Positions 32,201-43,925 of a DNA stretch of 64,000 bases are shown here, in pieces. The notes under the pieces were generated by a model. The model was given only the letters and a program-made list of their open reading frames with translations, was not told where the DNA came from and searched no databases. A program made the translations under genes and the position numbers. Source of the stretch: Biscogniauxia marginata (Eukaryota; Ascomycota; Sordariomycetes; Xylariales; Xylariaceae); NCBI GenBank assembly GCA_022695795.1, contig MU404061.1, forward strand, positions 62,001 through 126,000, read 5' to 3'. Position 1 is the stretch's first letter, and every line of letters starts with the position of its first letter.

Positions 32201-35091
32201 TCATTATTGAGTTTGCATATCTTTGAGTTTCGTTTTCATTAACTTCCTCGTCGACCGCAGTCACTTTCGGTCCACCATCCCGCACAGCCCACCACTACTT
32301 GTATGTGGTAATGTGAAGTTACTCTCCGAATAATTAGGAGACTATATTCCCCGATACGGATTCGCTGAGATGCGAATGAAGTGTCTTGCGCGTGTGGCGA
32401 CAGTGTGTCTATCTACACCGCTTGGTGATCTCTGTCCGTTCTCCACAATGAGCCAAGGGCATTTGACTAAAACATACACATCAGGACCATAGTTTAATGG
32501 ATCCCGAACGGGTAACCACCCTAGTTAGGCCTCCTCATCGTGTTGAATATTTTCTATGCTTTTGAATCGCTCCAGGCTTGTGGGTTCATACCGAGCACCT
32601 GGGCGGACTCGCCGGTAGTAGAAACAAGGCGTAAGGACTCAAAATATCGCGCTTTGGCGTATAGACAAACCAAGAAGCGGTCTTCACGATGTTGCTTGAC
32701 GGTGTTAAAGGAGTTATGTCTAATTTATCTAGTACTTACACTCTGCCCCACAGGAAAACGTATATCGTCGAGGTGTCTCGGTATAGAGTGAACTTACTGT
32801 GCTGGTCTTTTGTAGGCTTGACTATTAAAGAACCCTTGCGGATTTTGCCGTTTCTACTCATAATCCTAGGGTATATCCTCCGGTACAAGGGAGCGGGTGC
32901 TTCTTTCGAGAGGAGGCTTGACAGCTTCGAGTCAACAGGGGTGTTCTCAGTTGACTCATCTGCGGACTCCAATCAGCGTGATAGTTCTCAAGACTCGTAG
33001 ACTCCACAGTCTTCCAAAGGCCGTCTTTCCCGGCCAACCCGGATCTCGCGCCGATAAATTGCCATTTATTCTCGTTAGCCGCGGGAGTTGGACGTGCACA
33101 GGTCTTAGGTAGGGCTCTCGTGGAAAGAATTGTGAATCTCTGGAATTATACCCATCCCCTCTCACTACTGGGTTATCTAAATGGAAATGTCCCATGACAT
33201 AGTTTTGCATATATTTCCTTGGCTGTACTATGCCCGAAAAGAGTTGGGTTTGTATGATACAGTCCCAATGTGGTGGAACATTGATGTTGTGCGGGATTGC
33301 TTCATGTGCGAGATGTTATCGAAAACTAGGGTTGTGAAGATAGAATAATGCTAAAGCTGGTGTTTAAGAAATACTATTAGCTAAATTTTCGTTCACGTGG
33401 TACGCTCCCTGTCATCTAGTTTCCATCGACATGGGAGGAAATATAGACAGCGTTCGTCTTGCCGTAGCAAATCAGACTCGCAGGCTACGGACTACGAACT
33501 CGCTGGTGCGATTCCGGGAAAGAATCTCCAGGTGTGGAGGGAGGCCAATCAGCTTCTTAAAATGATCATTGAGTTAACATGAGGTGTTATATACTGTATC
33601 TGTAAGGACGTTGCATGGAATTCGGACTGAGCCTTTTAAGTGGCTCTTCCCGCTCTACCCAGCAACCCTTGTCCTGGCACACGTTCGCCCCAGCAGTCGC
33701 TTAACACCTTTCCCCGGGCATAGAAGGATCTCTCGCATATACTGTGGTCCTAAGTCCTGGTTATACTACTGCCTGATATCTTCACATGTATGTAACCATC
33801 GTAGCCAAGGCGTATGCCAATCTGTCGGGGAAGGCGACTGGGTCAGCTGGCATATTCTGATCAATATATCCCTGTGATACGCCTGAGAAGTGGTCCGTTT
33901 GATAAGGCTAGGCTCGTTCGATTTGGTATCCCTGCCACGCGAATTCGGCAATGAGCTAACATGGTTGCCAGCGAGCGCTCTGCAGGGTTAGGTAGGAAAT
34001 ACCATGCACGACCACGACCTCCCACACTACAGCTCACATAACAAAATATGACACGTCATAAAGAATCACAACCACATTGTCGGGGCCGCTGAGACTCGCA
34101 GTACACACTGAGAATTCGTCATGCCCCGTCGGCCCGCAATACACTAAAATCTCGTCCGAAAGTGACCTCTCCCGTGTCTAGCCCCACGGTTCAGGACTTG
34201 CCAGGGTAGACCAGATGCCGCTCAATCAGGTCTTTAGATATTAATAGTTGCATGTAAACAAGGGACCCTACATGGTCACGACACTGCAACCAGTACTACA
34301 GTGGTCACCTCCGTAACGCCTCGTCAGGTTATATGTATTTCACCGCTATTAGGGTCCTCAGGCCCGCGCGAAGCTTGCTATTTACTTCGCCGGTCAGCTC
34401 CCAGGAATCCAAACAATGCAAATGGGCGGGTGTCCACCGCGACGACGGTCTGTACGAAATAAGACCCTGCCCTTTACAGGAAACCGCGTGGCTATGGCAC
34501 CTCAAAACTCCGCAGACATAGGCGGTGGGGGCATGGGTGGAGGATCCAGTTTGGAGGTGATCATGGGAGCACGAGGAACATGGATGGCATCAAATCAATA
34601 TCACATAAGGTATGGTCGGCGACTAGATAGGCAGGAGTCGGAATATACATGCTGAAGATCTTATAGGAGCCCCCCTCAGGCAAATGGTCCGATAACTGCA
34701 TAACCTCTAGACTGGGTTGTTGGTTGAGAAGGCTAGATACTGTTAGATAGCTTTGTTATACCTCATGTAGTCCCCGCTCATGTATGTGACGATGATTCTA
34801 ACGTATGTGGGCTACCCGATGGTGGAACTGGACGAAGGGTACGCTGCATCTTTAGTAAGGATATATGCGCCGAGACCCATCGTACATTATCCACTGTCGG
34901 TTGACTATCATGTTATTGTTTGTCGAGCGTTTGGTAGCAAAAAGTGCAAATCAAGTTGTATATATAGAGAGTAGTTTCCAAGGCTGTGTATCTGTATTGA
35001 GTTCTGGAAAGTATATTCTGTCTACAATTGCATTCCACAACTCCCGACTTAATTGAAATTCCATTATTCATATAAGCTTACATAAACAATC
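29211..35091. other. long AT-rich stretch without a supported gene
   Basis: About 5.9 kb. The first 300 bases are promoter of the DUF2306 gene. A pentanucleotide microsatellite lies at 30670-30762. Open frames at 30208-30462, 31976-32194, 32540-32791, 32689-33000 and 34333-34655 were inspected. Only 32540-33000 has any protein-like character, namely a hydrophobic segment and a Ser/Asp-rich end, and it was not accepted. Many short AGGTAGG and TACCTAGG motifs are scattered here. Confidence 0.55.
30670..30762 (+). repeat. compound pentanucleotide microsatellite (TCTCT)n-(CCTCT)n-(CT)n
   Basis: About nine TCTCT units switch by a single base change into about six CCTCT units, then a short (CT)n run. 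The switch is clean, with no interruptions in either block. Confidence 0.9.
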
Positions 35092-36647
35092 ATGGGCAAA
35101 GCATTCTCTAAACTTCGAGGAAAGCTCGTGAATGGTACATGCATACCCTTTAAGAGGAAATCCGCATCATCAACTGCAAGCACGAGAGAGCAGTTGTTGG
35201 CTCGACTTAAGGGATCAAAAGTGAAAATCCCCAACTTGAAGCCGCTGTTCAGTCACTGGCCACAGGCAGTGCACCTGGAAATCGAGAAGCTGGATGAATA
35301 CGTCCAGAAGACCCTTGAATCGTGAGTCATTCCTCTACCGCCTATAAAGATTAAAATCTAATACCGTGGCAGTCTTTTCTCGTCACCAGGAGACGAAAAG
35401 CAGCTTCAACGGATGAAGAAGACGAACGTCGCCGAATTTGGGGCTAGCTGGTGGCCGTTCGCATTGCTCGAGGCCCTGAAAATTGACACGCATTTCGCAA
35501 CTTGGGTGAGTTTTCTGATGCTCCTCGTGGCTCAGGCGTACAAGAGGAATTGGCTAACATTTATATAAGCTGTTTGTATGGGACGATGGTTAGTCATTGG
35601 AAGTAATTAACGAAAAATAAACGTGTTTCTAACATCATTCAGAGACCGACTCGACAGAGTTTTCTTCTCTGATCAACGACTTTGATAAAGCGTCTGCCTT
35701 CCGGAAAGAAACCGCTGCGTATCTAAAAGCAAACCTATCACGGAATAACAGCTCGGATCTCTCAGAGATATCTACTAACCGCATGATCACGTTCTTCAAG
35801 CCTATCGGAGACGCGTTTTTAGAATCGTCCAATGATCGTAAGTCTCCCAAATAAGATAACTTTTTAAACTAACGTGCCACAGGCCAAGTGAAATCCTTCC
35901 TGGACGAGTTGCTCTTCTTCATCGATATGTGTGAGGAGGAGCACAGGGCTCAGCAGAAGCCCATGCTCCCTACAATCGACGAGTATATGCAGCGTCGCGT
36001 GGGCTCGGGGGCGGTGAGGACCTGTTTAGCCCTTATAGAGTATTCATATGGAATGAACTTGCCCAGCGAGGTGATGGAGGGTAAGCTAATGCAAGCCCTC
36101 TGGCACGAAGCGAATATTATTATATGCGTGTAAGTTGAATGCTTTGGTATGGACTTGACTGGTAGCGATACCGTTTTACTGATGTGACCGTTCTAAGCAC
36201 CAATGATATGATGTCTATCAAAAAGGAAGTGGTAAGACTTCCTAGAACGCCCGCTTACGATGCCCCATTGCTGATTGTGACATCACAGGAGCAATCGCAG
36301 ACCGACTCCCTGATTCCACTGCTCTTCTTAGAGCTCGGCTCGATACAGGGGGCCATGAACCACGCCACGGAAATGATTAAGTCTGCCGTGAGGAATTTTG
36401 ACGAGGCGGAGAAGGCTATTCTTGCACAGTATTCGGCTGATCTGAATGTCCAAGAGGATATTCGGAAGTTCGTGGAAGCAATCAAATATGCTTGCACTTC
36501 TAACCTCAACTGGGGGTATGTACTCGTTTAGATGCACGGTTTCCCTGCATCGGAAAAGCCTTGTGCTGACTTCTGTATAGTTTGACCTCAGGGAGATATC
36601 GACTCGGCGTCAAATCCATGGAAGGCGGGGTAAAGGTCAGGTTATGA
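35092..36647 (+). CDS. class I terpene synthase (terpene cyclase), eight exons
   Basis: Exons: 35092-35321, 35373-35505, 35570-35588, 35643-35837, 35883-36129, 36198-36231, 36289-36515, 36581-36647. All introns are GT-AG, 45-68 nt, and the joined frame gives 383 aa, the usual size for fungal sesquiterpene-type cyclases. Metal-binding motifs are complete: LFVWDDETDS with Asp126, Asp127, Asp130; TNDMMSIKKE with Asn277, Ser281, Glu285 (the NSE triad); and SGRYRLG with Arg367-Tyr368 near the end. The enzyme should ionise a prenyl diphosphate with magnesium and cyclise it; chain length and product cannot be read. There is no signal peptide or prenyltransferase domain. No P450, oxidoreductase, regulator or transporter lies within 4 kb on either side, so it looks like an orphan cyclase in an AT-rich region. 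Confidence 0.92.
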
Positions 36648-39600
36648 CAGTAGTATTGTGAAGAGGGAGTACATCTAGTGATAGTATGGGTATGACGGAC
36701 ATGGAGTAGTAGGCATAAGGGCGATGCATTCTGGGAAGGCTATAGGATGGCACGACATTATTGGGTTTTCATTTGTTTCTAATACCACAATCTGCAATAT
36801 CAATTGCTTCGGGGGTTAGAATAAGTGGCGTTTATGAGGCATTTTGTATTTATCAGTCTATCGTTACTTGAATTTATTCTATAAACTCTTGCAGATGTTT
36901 TCACATGGCCCTCCAATTGCGGAGGAAAGAATAACCTGTCATATATCGACTTCAACGTCTAGATGTAACTCTGGCCATCTAGATGACGGGAAAGTATGAG
37001 TATATAATTATTCTCTTCTGTAATATAAATATGGTTAACGACAGTTCGAGAAGACAGTCATTGCGGGATGCTACCCGTGGAGTTGCATTTGCTACCATTG
37101 AGTACTAGAGAGGTTGGCTATTGGATACCTGGGATGGTAGCCTTACTTACAGCAAACACTGTAGTGATATGAGAGACTGCTGCTTCATGCATATTGGTGG
37201 TCAGCATGAATAGGTTGTTGGTATCTTTGGAGAGATGCTATTCGTCTGACCTGCTTAATTGATAACCCCTAACTACACCAACCGGGCGCTGTCCCACTCT
37301 GCAGCATGACCCATGGCCTTGGATATCTCTGCATGTCAGATCTTACCTTTTCGAGTAACATAGTTGCAGTGCATCTCTGGAGCTGTTTCCTGCGCAGCCT
37401 TGCGGCGTACGAGCTAGGGTCACGGAAATGGATAATTCGAAAGAAGAAGGAGAGCAAGGGGCAGCTAGTCACAATATTCAACGAGCATGCAGCAATGCAC
37501 TTGAACTGGTAACTCGACGGTTACAGCCCCGGAAAATATAACCTCGGATCGTTTGACCCCGTCTTTCGGGAACTGTCATTAGGGATGGATGTGCCGCTTA
37601 GCGGCGTGCTTCGCTACCGTTGATCTCAACTAGTTGGATCCTCATGTTGATCAGCACATGCAACGGTATGTGACTCCGCGCGCAGCCTTTCCCCATTGAT
37701 CACAAGGAATACCGCTTTGGGGGCGCGAATATGTTTGCAGACAAGAGCATCGCAGGCTGCGTTCAACTCGATGTGTGCAGGCGCATATGCAATCCCCATG
37801 AAAAGAGTCTAGAACATAAGAAAAGTCCCCCTGTATCTAAAATACCATGCAATTGAAGCCCCAAAGGAGTGGGTGGCTGTCCGAGAGCGCAAGGGGGCCG
37901 ATAAGTTAAGCTATATGTACGCCGTACTCCATGTGGCTTATGAGACACAACACCCCAGAGGTGCATCGTCATCCCGGATTGCACGTGCACAACTCTTCCC
38001 TCGGCTCCTAGTCTGTGAGCAAACAATCGTCAATTCCTGCTCACGGTGAGATTCAATAGTCAGTAGATCCCCCAGCTGTTAGTGGTCATGTGTGTTATGA
38101 TACCTAGTCCTTCGGATAACACTTGCCTACCTACGTGCACTACCAAGGCTATCTTGCCTTTTCTAGGCATTGGACCTAACAATATGCTTCAATTGATCTG
38201 CGCCCATTTTCGCGTACTATGTATAATTAGGGTTAAGTGGACGTTGGATGGATACACGCATTGAATGCTCCTTTAAGCTTCTATTGTTTGCTTGGTATCA
38301 CTAGAGGACCTGTCAGGGTCTAACTTGGCAACTATGGAGTCGGTCACGCGATTTCGGAGCGGAGCTATACATGTATAGGCTGTCCCTTGCTTTAGACTCT
38401 TGTTAGTTTGTTTTGCAACTTTCAGCTCTTTTGATGCCAAGCGCCTTCATGGAAGAAAAAGTCCCTGTATGATAACTCTGATACAACGAATACTAAATCA
38501 CCTGTATAGTTGAATGTGGGATGAAAATTACACGTACGATCATCGGCCTAGACATTATCCTGACCATTCATACTGAGTGCGGATGCAATTGTGGCCTGGA
38601 CTCATCACTATGTACAATACTTGGTTTATGTTAGGAGCCCAGTAACCACTATCGTGACCCCTGCTAGAAGAGGCTTGTCGTGGTGGAAACGAGAGGTAGA
38701 AGCGTGCTTTAGAAACAAAGCAGCCGTTTAAGCGTAGAACAGCCCTCCATCCATGTATTGTTAGCTCTAGCCCGTCACGCAACGATGTCGTTATTACCCA
38801 TCCCTAAAGAAGTCTGCATTGTGACGTTAAGTGACTTGTTCGATTCATATAAGAAGTCGATTTAGGCATAACGCCATAAGCATGCTAACTGCGCCTTCTA
38901 CGTCTATCGATCGGATCGGCACATCAAACACAAACAGTTGAAATCTAACGTCCACTAAGTCTAGAAACACGTGGGCTAAGTGTCCGTGGCTGGGCTGCCA
39001 GTCAGCTTAGCTTGCTGATATCAAGGGAGCTAAGCAAATCCTGGACAGCTAGGAGAATTTGTCAATCTCGTCTAAGCGGAGAGTTGACTATCGGGGTATA
39101 GTAGCATATCTTTAACATCCCGGGTAAGGGTACCGGGTGTGTTATCGGCACGATTCATCTCATGATAAGTCTGAGCAGATGGAAACCAGACGAGGTCGGC
39201 TGACGGAAGTGAACCGAATGTGATTGGAATATTCCAAAGAGACCGCACGCCGGCCCGAGACCAGATAAATACAGAGTGACATGGTGATATGATAAACTAG
39301 TTGCTTATCAACAAGCTATAGGGGCTGCGGTGGTTTAATTCACATAGAGGTGCTTATCTGGCCTGAGAATCAAGATCAAACACAAATAGACAATACAGCT
39401 ATAGGCATATCGTTTAATTTGATCACAAAATATTGTATTGCCATGATGGGTGCCGCGCCTGACTAAATCTGGTCAGAAACCCGGACGCCTGAGCGGCTCC
39501 TGATGGTATTCCGTTGATGCCCCCTTATTAACCTTCTTATAGCCGATGGATTTATGATATAGTAAGTACCTAACCTGATTGACACGTTAGATACTTAAGA

Positions 39601-41200
39601 ATGTTAATCGATCGTACTGTTCCGATCAACTGGATACTACCCCAGGTTTTGCCATAGCATTGATTCTCGCATGTATCATTTTAAGATAAAAGTCTCCAAC
39701 GTTATAAGTCGCATGACTCATGAAAATGGCTACATAAACCTAGCTAACTTGTCCAGTTTCAGACCGCGCTCCGATCATGGTATCATGGTGCAGTTTAATT
39801 GATCTAGGCCCGGCTACTGCAGAGAGCAGGAAAGTATAGATAAAGTTGTCGATAACTCTAAACGCCAACTCCTACACAAGGGTAGACTTGAATCGTCGCC
39901 TAGCTCCCTGAATAACTTCGCCTATCCGGCATCTTGTCCCGGATTGACATTGTTCTAGATGATCTGATCTAGGCCAAGGACCAGAACGCATAACATCCCG
40001 GTGTCAACCTACAACACTTGTTGTATCAAGGCACGCAACCCGACCCAAATCTGGAAAAAAACGCTTTAATAAGGGTCAAAGGGTTCACATCGATTGCAGA
40101 TAAAACATAGCTTTAGCTCTTACATGTGATTAATGATGCCCTTAAATGATTAACCTGAGAGAGGTGCTGTGAATATTATAGGGAGTTCCTCTACGAACAC
40201 ACACACATACGCAAATAAGGCTCCGTCCACGATAACTAGTGACTTATACCCCCTTATCAAGCACCCGGAGACATAATCACCCGTAGAGTTCCTCCGGCTC
40301 TACTAGCTACATGCACCAATGAGACTTCATGTTTGCGAAAACCCTCTTTTACCTAACCTACCTACCTATGAAACAAGGGGGAGGCGGTAATTGATATACC
40401 TAGCTCGACACATTGACCCTAAGACACAAACTTCCTTGGTCAAGAGAGAAAAAAACACATGTTCGCTTAAACATTTAATGACACCACGGTAATCGCTTGC
40501 GATGCCGTGTAACTATTAGTCTTGTTTCCTGCGACCAATCTGGGCAATAAGGCCGCCCGCCCCCCTCGAGTCATGCCAAGAGGTGTCTAAGTCGACTAGA
40601 GGTTCCAACGAAGTGGAACGGCCAATCCGTATTTCGATCACCCCAGGGCTCTCTTTTTGCAAACATTCTACCACTAGTTATCGATCTATACGGTCTAGGC
40701 GAAAATGCAGGGTCCCTCCCCCCCCCCTTCCCACTCCCGACCTTACCTTACCTTTTAGTCGATCGCGAACTCGCAACCACTCGATCCATGGTTAAAAATT
40801 GGGCCACGGGGTTAAAGAAAACGATCATACCCTTTGCTCATCTGATATGCAGCAAACTAACTAGAGGGATTTTCTCTTTTCTTTTCTTATTTTCGTTCCA
40901 GGTCTCCGGGAGCTGAGGAATCCCTACCTTGCAGCTGTCAAATTTTCTATTATTTTACCTATCTTTGAAGGGTTTTTTTTTTCTTCCTCTCCTTCGTGTA
41001 ACCAATATTATTTCTTATTATATTCGGTACCCCAAGCCCAGCCAGAGCAGCCTCGAACATGTTCTCGTAGCGTATACACTAGCCTTTCTGCCACGTTGAT
41101 GATAGCATCGAGCTTAACGCCTTCGACCCCCACACATCGCAACCCTCGACCGAGCATGCTGGACAACAAGCTGAGGAATTGAAAAGCTCGAAGGCAAAAA
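36648..41200. other. long AT-rich stretch without a supported gene
   Basis: About 4.5 kb with stops in every frame. Short frames at 37269-37512, 37763-38026, 38082-38264, 38555-38782 and 40583-40795 have no motif. A C9 run lies near 40721-40729 and a T9 run near 40973-40981. The final 250 bases before 41201 are likely promoter and 5' UTR of the next gene. Confidence 0.55.
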
Positions 41201-42714
41201 ATGGACGCACTAGCTGCGGAATCGTGGACTTGGTATGGCTTGACCTGGGTCATCGTCGGGGCACGGATGTAGGTTGGCCTCATATCAATTCTTTCCCGGA
41301 TCGGTGCTTACCCAAAGATTTTGCCTCTAGGATATCCCGGAGGGTTCTGTTCGGGTCTTTCTTGAAATTGCAAACCGACGATGCCCTCATGATCTTTGCG
41401 ATGGTATGGCCTCATTGGATTTTCCTCTCTCACTCATTCATTCTCTCTCTGGGGAGGGAGCTCTCGAGCATTCTACAGTGAAGAAACAAAAAGGAAAACC
41501 GGATCTGTATAACTTACATATCATGGCATCTCTCAGATAGCCGACACAGTTTTGATCGTTACGATGAACATCCTGTCGCGCACAAACACCAACCTTATCG
41601 ATCCCAATGACACCACCCCGCTTACCCCGGAGAGCATCCAGGACAGGATATTCGGGTCGAAGATGGTCCTGGTGGTCGAGCAGATGCAGATAGTCACCAT
41701 CTGGACGATGAAATGCTGCCTCCTGATCATGTACAACCGATTAACGTTAGTATATTTTAACTTACCAACGTCATCCAACTCGCGCCCCTTAGCCCCTCTG
41801 ACTAATGGTAATCTTCCAGCATGAGTCTGAAGCAGAACGTGGCCGTGAAAATAGTCGTATGCTATGTCGCTGTCGGATTCGTTGTTATGGAGATTCTGTA
41901 TTTAGGGGTGTGGTGCCGGCCGTTTGACCAGTACTGGGCGGTCCCCGTCGCGAACCGTGAGCGAATCTGGGTTTTATCTCAAGTCTCGATGCATGTATGC
42001 TGACGATGCAATTACGTGCACAGCTCAATGTTCTGCCGCCACAAATCACCTCATCACTAACGCGGTTCTGAATATTTCTTCGGATATCATGATTATTTTG
42101 ATCCCGATGCCCGTGTTCCTAAAGGCGCAGTTACCTCTCCGGAGGAAGCTGATTCTCTGTGGCGTTTTCGCCCTCGGCATATTCACGGTTAGTCCTCAGA
42201 TCAAGCATGCGACATCTGTCTTCTTGTTAATGGTGATAACCTGGCGAGGTTTGAGTTGGGTCTATCGAGAAATACTGACAATGTCTGAAAGATCCTGTCC
42301 GCGATCCTCAACAAGTACTACAGCTTTATGGAGCCCTTCGGAAGCAACTGGACATTCTGGTACATACGGGAGTCGTCGACGGCTATAATCACGGCCAACC
42401 TGCCGTTCACGTGGACGCTGCTCCAGCGCGTATTCAACCTGCAGTCCTTCATCGCGAAGTCGACCCAGCGGCGGACCGGGGACGGGCCCTCGCGGTTCCG
42501 CTCCACGGGCTACGGCGCCCACCACACGATGACGACGATCATCCAGGGCGGCGACGAGGAGTTCCCGAGATCGGACAGCCAGGAGCGGATCCACATACCG
42601 TTGCAGATATACAGGAAGCAGGAGGTGCACGTTCACAGCTCGACCGTCGCGGACCACGAGTCCAGCCGCTCGGCGTCCACCAACATCTCGGCGGCCCGAT
42701 CCTTATCCAGGTAG
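41201..42714 (+). CDS. 7TM rhodopsin-like integral membrane protein (PTH11/SAT4-related class), six exons
   Basis: Exons: 41201-41268, 41331-41403, 41537-41745, 41820-41956, 42024-42187, 42292-42714. Introns are GT-AG, 62-133 nt; the joined frame gives 357 aa. Across the junctions the sequence reads as the fungal rhodopsin-like domain: VGARMISRRVLFGSFLKLQT, DDALMIFAM joined to IADTVLIVTMNI, MKCCLLIMYNRLT, YLGVWCRPFDQYWAVPV, NPQCSAATNHLITNAVLNIS, SDIMIILIPMPVFL, ILSAILNKYYSF and FWYIRESSTAIITANLPFTW. The C-terminal 110 residues are cytoplasmic, rich in Ser, Arg and Thr. There is no CFEM domain at the N terminus. Family members are putative receptors; ligand and signalling partner are unknown. 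Start chosen at the first Met before the first helix. Confidence 0.88.
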
Positions 42715-43925
42715 TAGCAAACTAGCGAGGTGGTACCCCAGGAGGGGATCAAACATGTTGGCCTCAGCCCATCTACGAATTAATGAAAGGGGCTAGATTT
42801 ACTCGAAGGTTCATCGGGAATTCTAGCGTTACATCAATAAAAAGCGAAGCTTTATGCACACACACGCGCATCTTTGAGACGTTGCATTATATGACCATCT
42901 AGGTATCTATATTGCTTATAAGAAAACAGAAACCGAGGTCCCTTAACTAAAGGGGGGAAAAAGAGCGTAGAGATCTTGGTTATCCCATCAGTTCACACAC
43001 ACACACCGCGGAAAGTCCAGTGAGTGACTGACTTGAAGCTAACCCAGTCAACACAATGCTATAGTTTAAACCCTCAAGGTAACCTATTCACTCACGCTTG
43101 GAGGCACCAGATGGTACGCTATGTCTATCATCATACCAACAAAAAGGACTCGTATAAAACCCCGTATAGCATAATAAATTAATAGCCAGTAAAAACCCAC
43201 CAAAAACCACTCAACTAGGTACTTTAAGACTATTATTAACCTACCTACTGCAAACTAATATACCACCTCTCATTCGTCACCGAGGGCGACGCAGTTCATT
43301 TTAGAAGAGGGGGAGGGGAAGATTGCCTCAATCCCGAATAGGAATCTAACCTTTCTATCAGCACGAATCAGAGCGGAGGGAGGGACCGGCAATTCTCAGG
43401 TACCAGTGGGTTAGTCTACCAAACTAAGGTTGCCAGTAGTAGCCAAGACGACGCAAGCTCGTCAGACGTTGTCCGAGTTCAGCAGGTGGGTGACGTCTTA
43501 ATCTCCACTATGCAGTTATGGTGATCTTTCAGCTCGGCAGTCGGACCGATCCCCGACACACAAGGAAGGAAGGGATGCGTCGTCTACCAATCTATACTTC
43601 GTCCATTCAAAAACTCACTGACTTGACACCATGCTAGGTGTGATCATAATGCCTAGTTTCTATTGACCACTTATACATAGTGGTGGTTCCGCGGTGACCC
43701 TGTCGCTCTATGTATGCCATCTACAGATAATACATCACTAAGGAGCTCCCTAGTATTCCTCTGTCATCTGTCAGGGGCGTAAGGTGGCCCTCCAGCCGTT
43801 CTACGACTTATTCCTAACGCCGAGTATTATCAGACTCAAATCCAACCCAAAAATGACCAACTCCGTTACCCATAGAAGAGACTGACCAGCATGTCTATCC
43901 GTTCTTTTTCTTGCCTTTGAGCACT
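42715..43925. other. convergent intergenic region, no gene seen
   Basis: About 1.2 kb between the 3' ends of the 7TM gene (+) and the MetRS gene (-). It holds ACACACAC runs at about 42857 and 42997 and no supported gene. Confidence 0.55.

Noticed and set aside
32540..33000. two overlapping frames with a hydrophobic segment, possibly a two-exon membrane protein
   Set aside because: A GTGTTA...CCCACAG intron could join them, but the product matches nothing known and the surrounding DNA is eroded.
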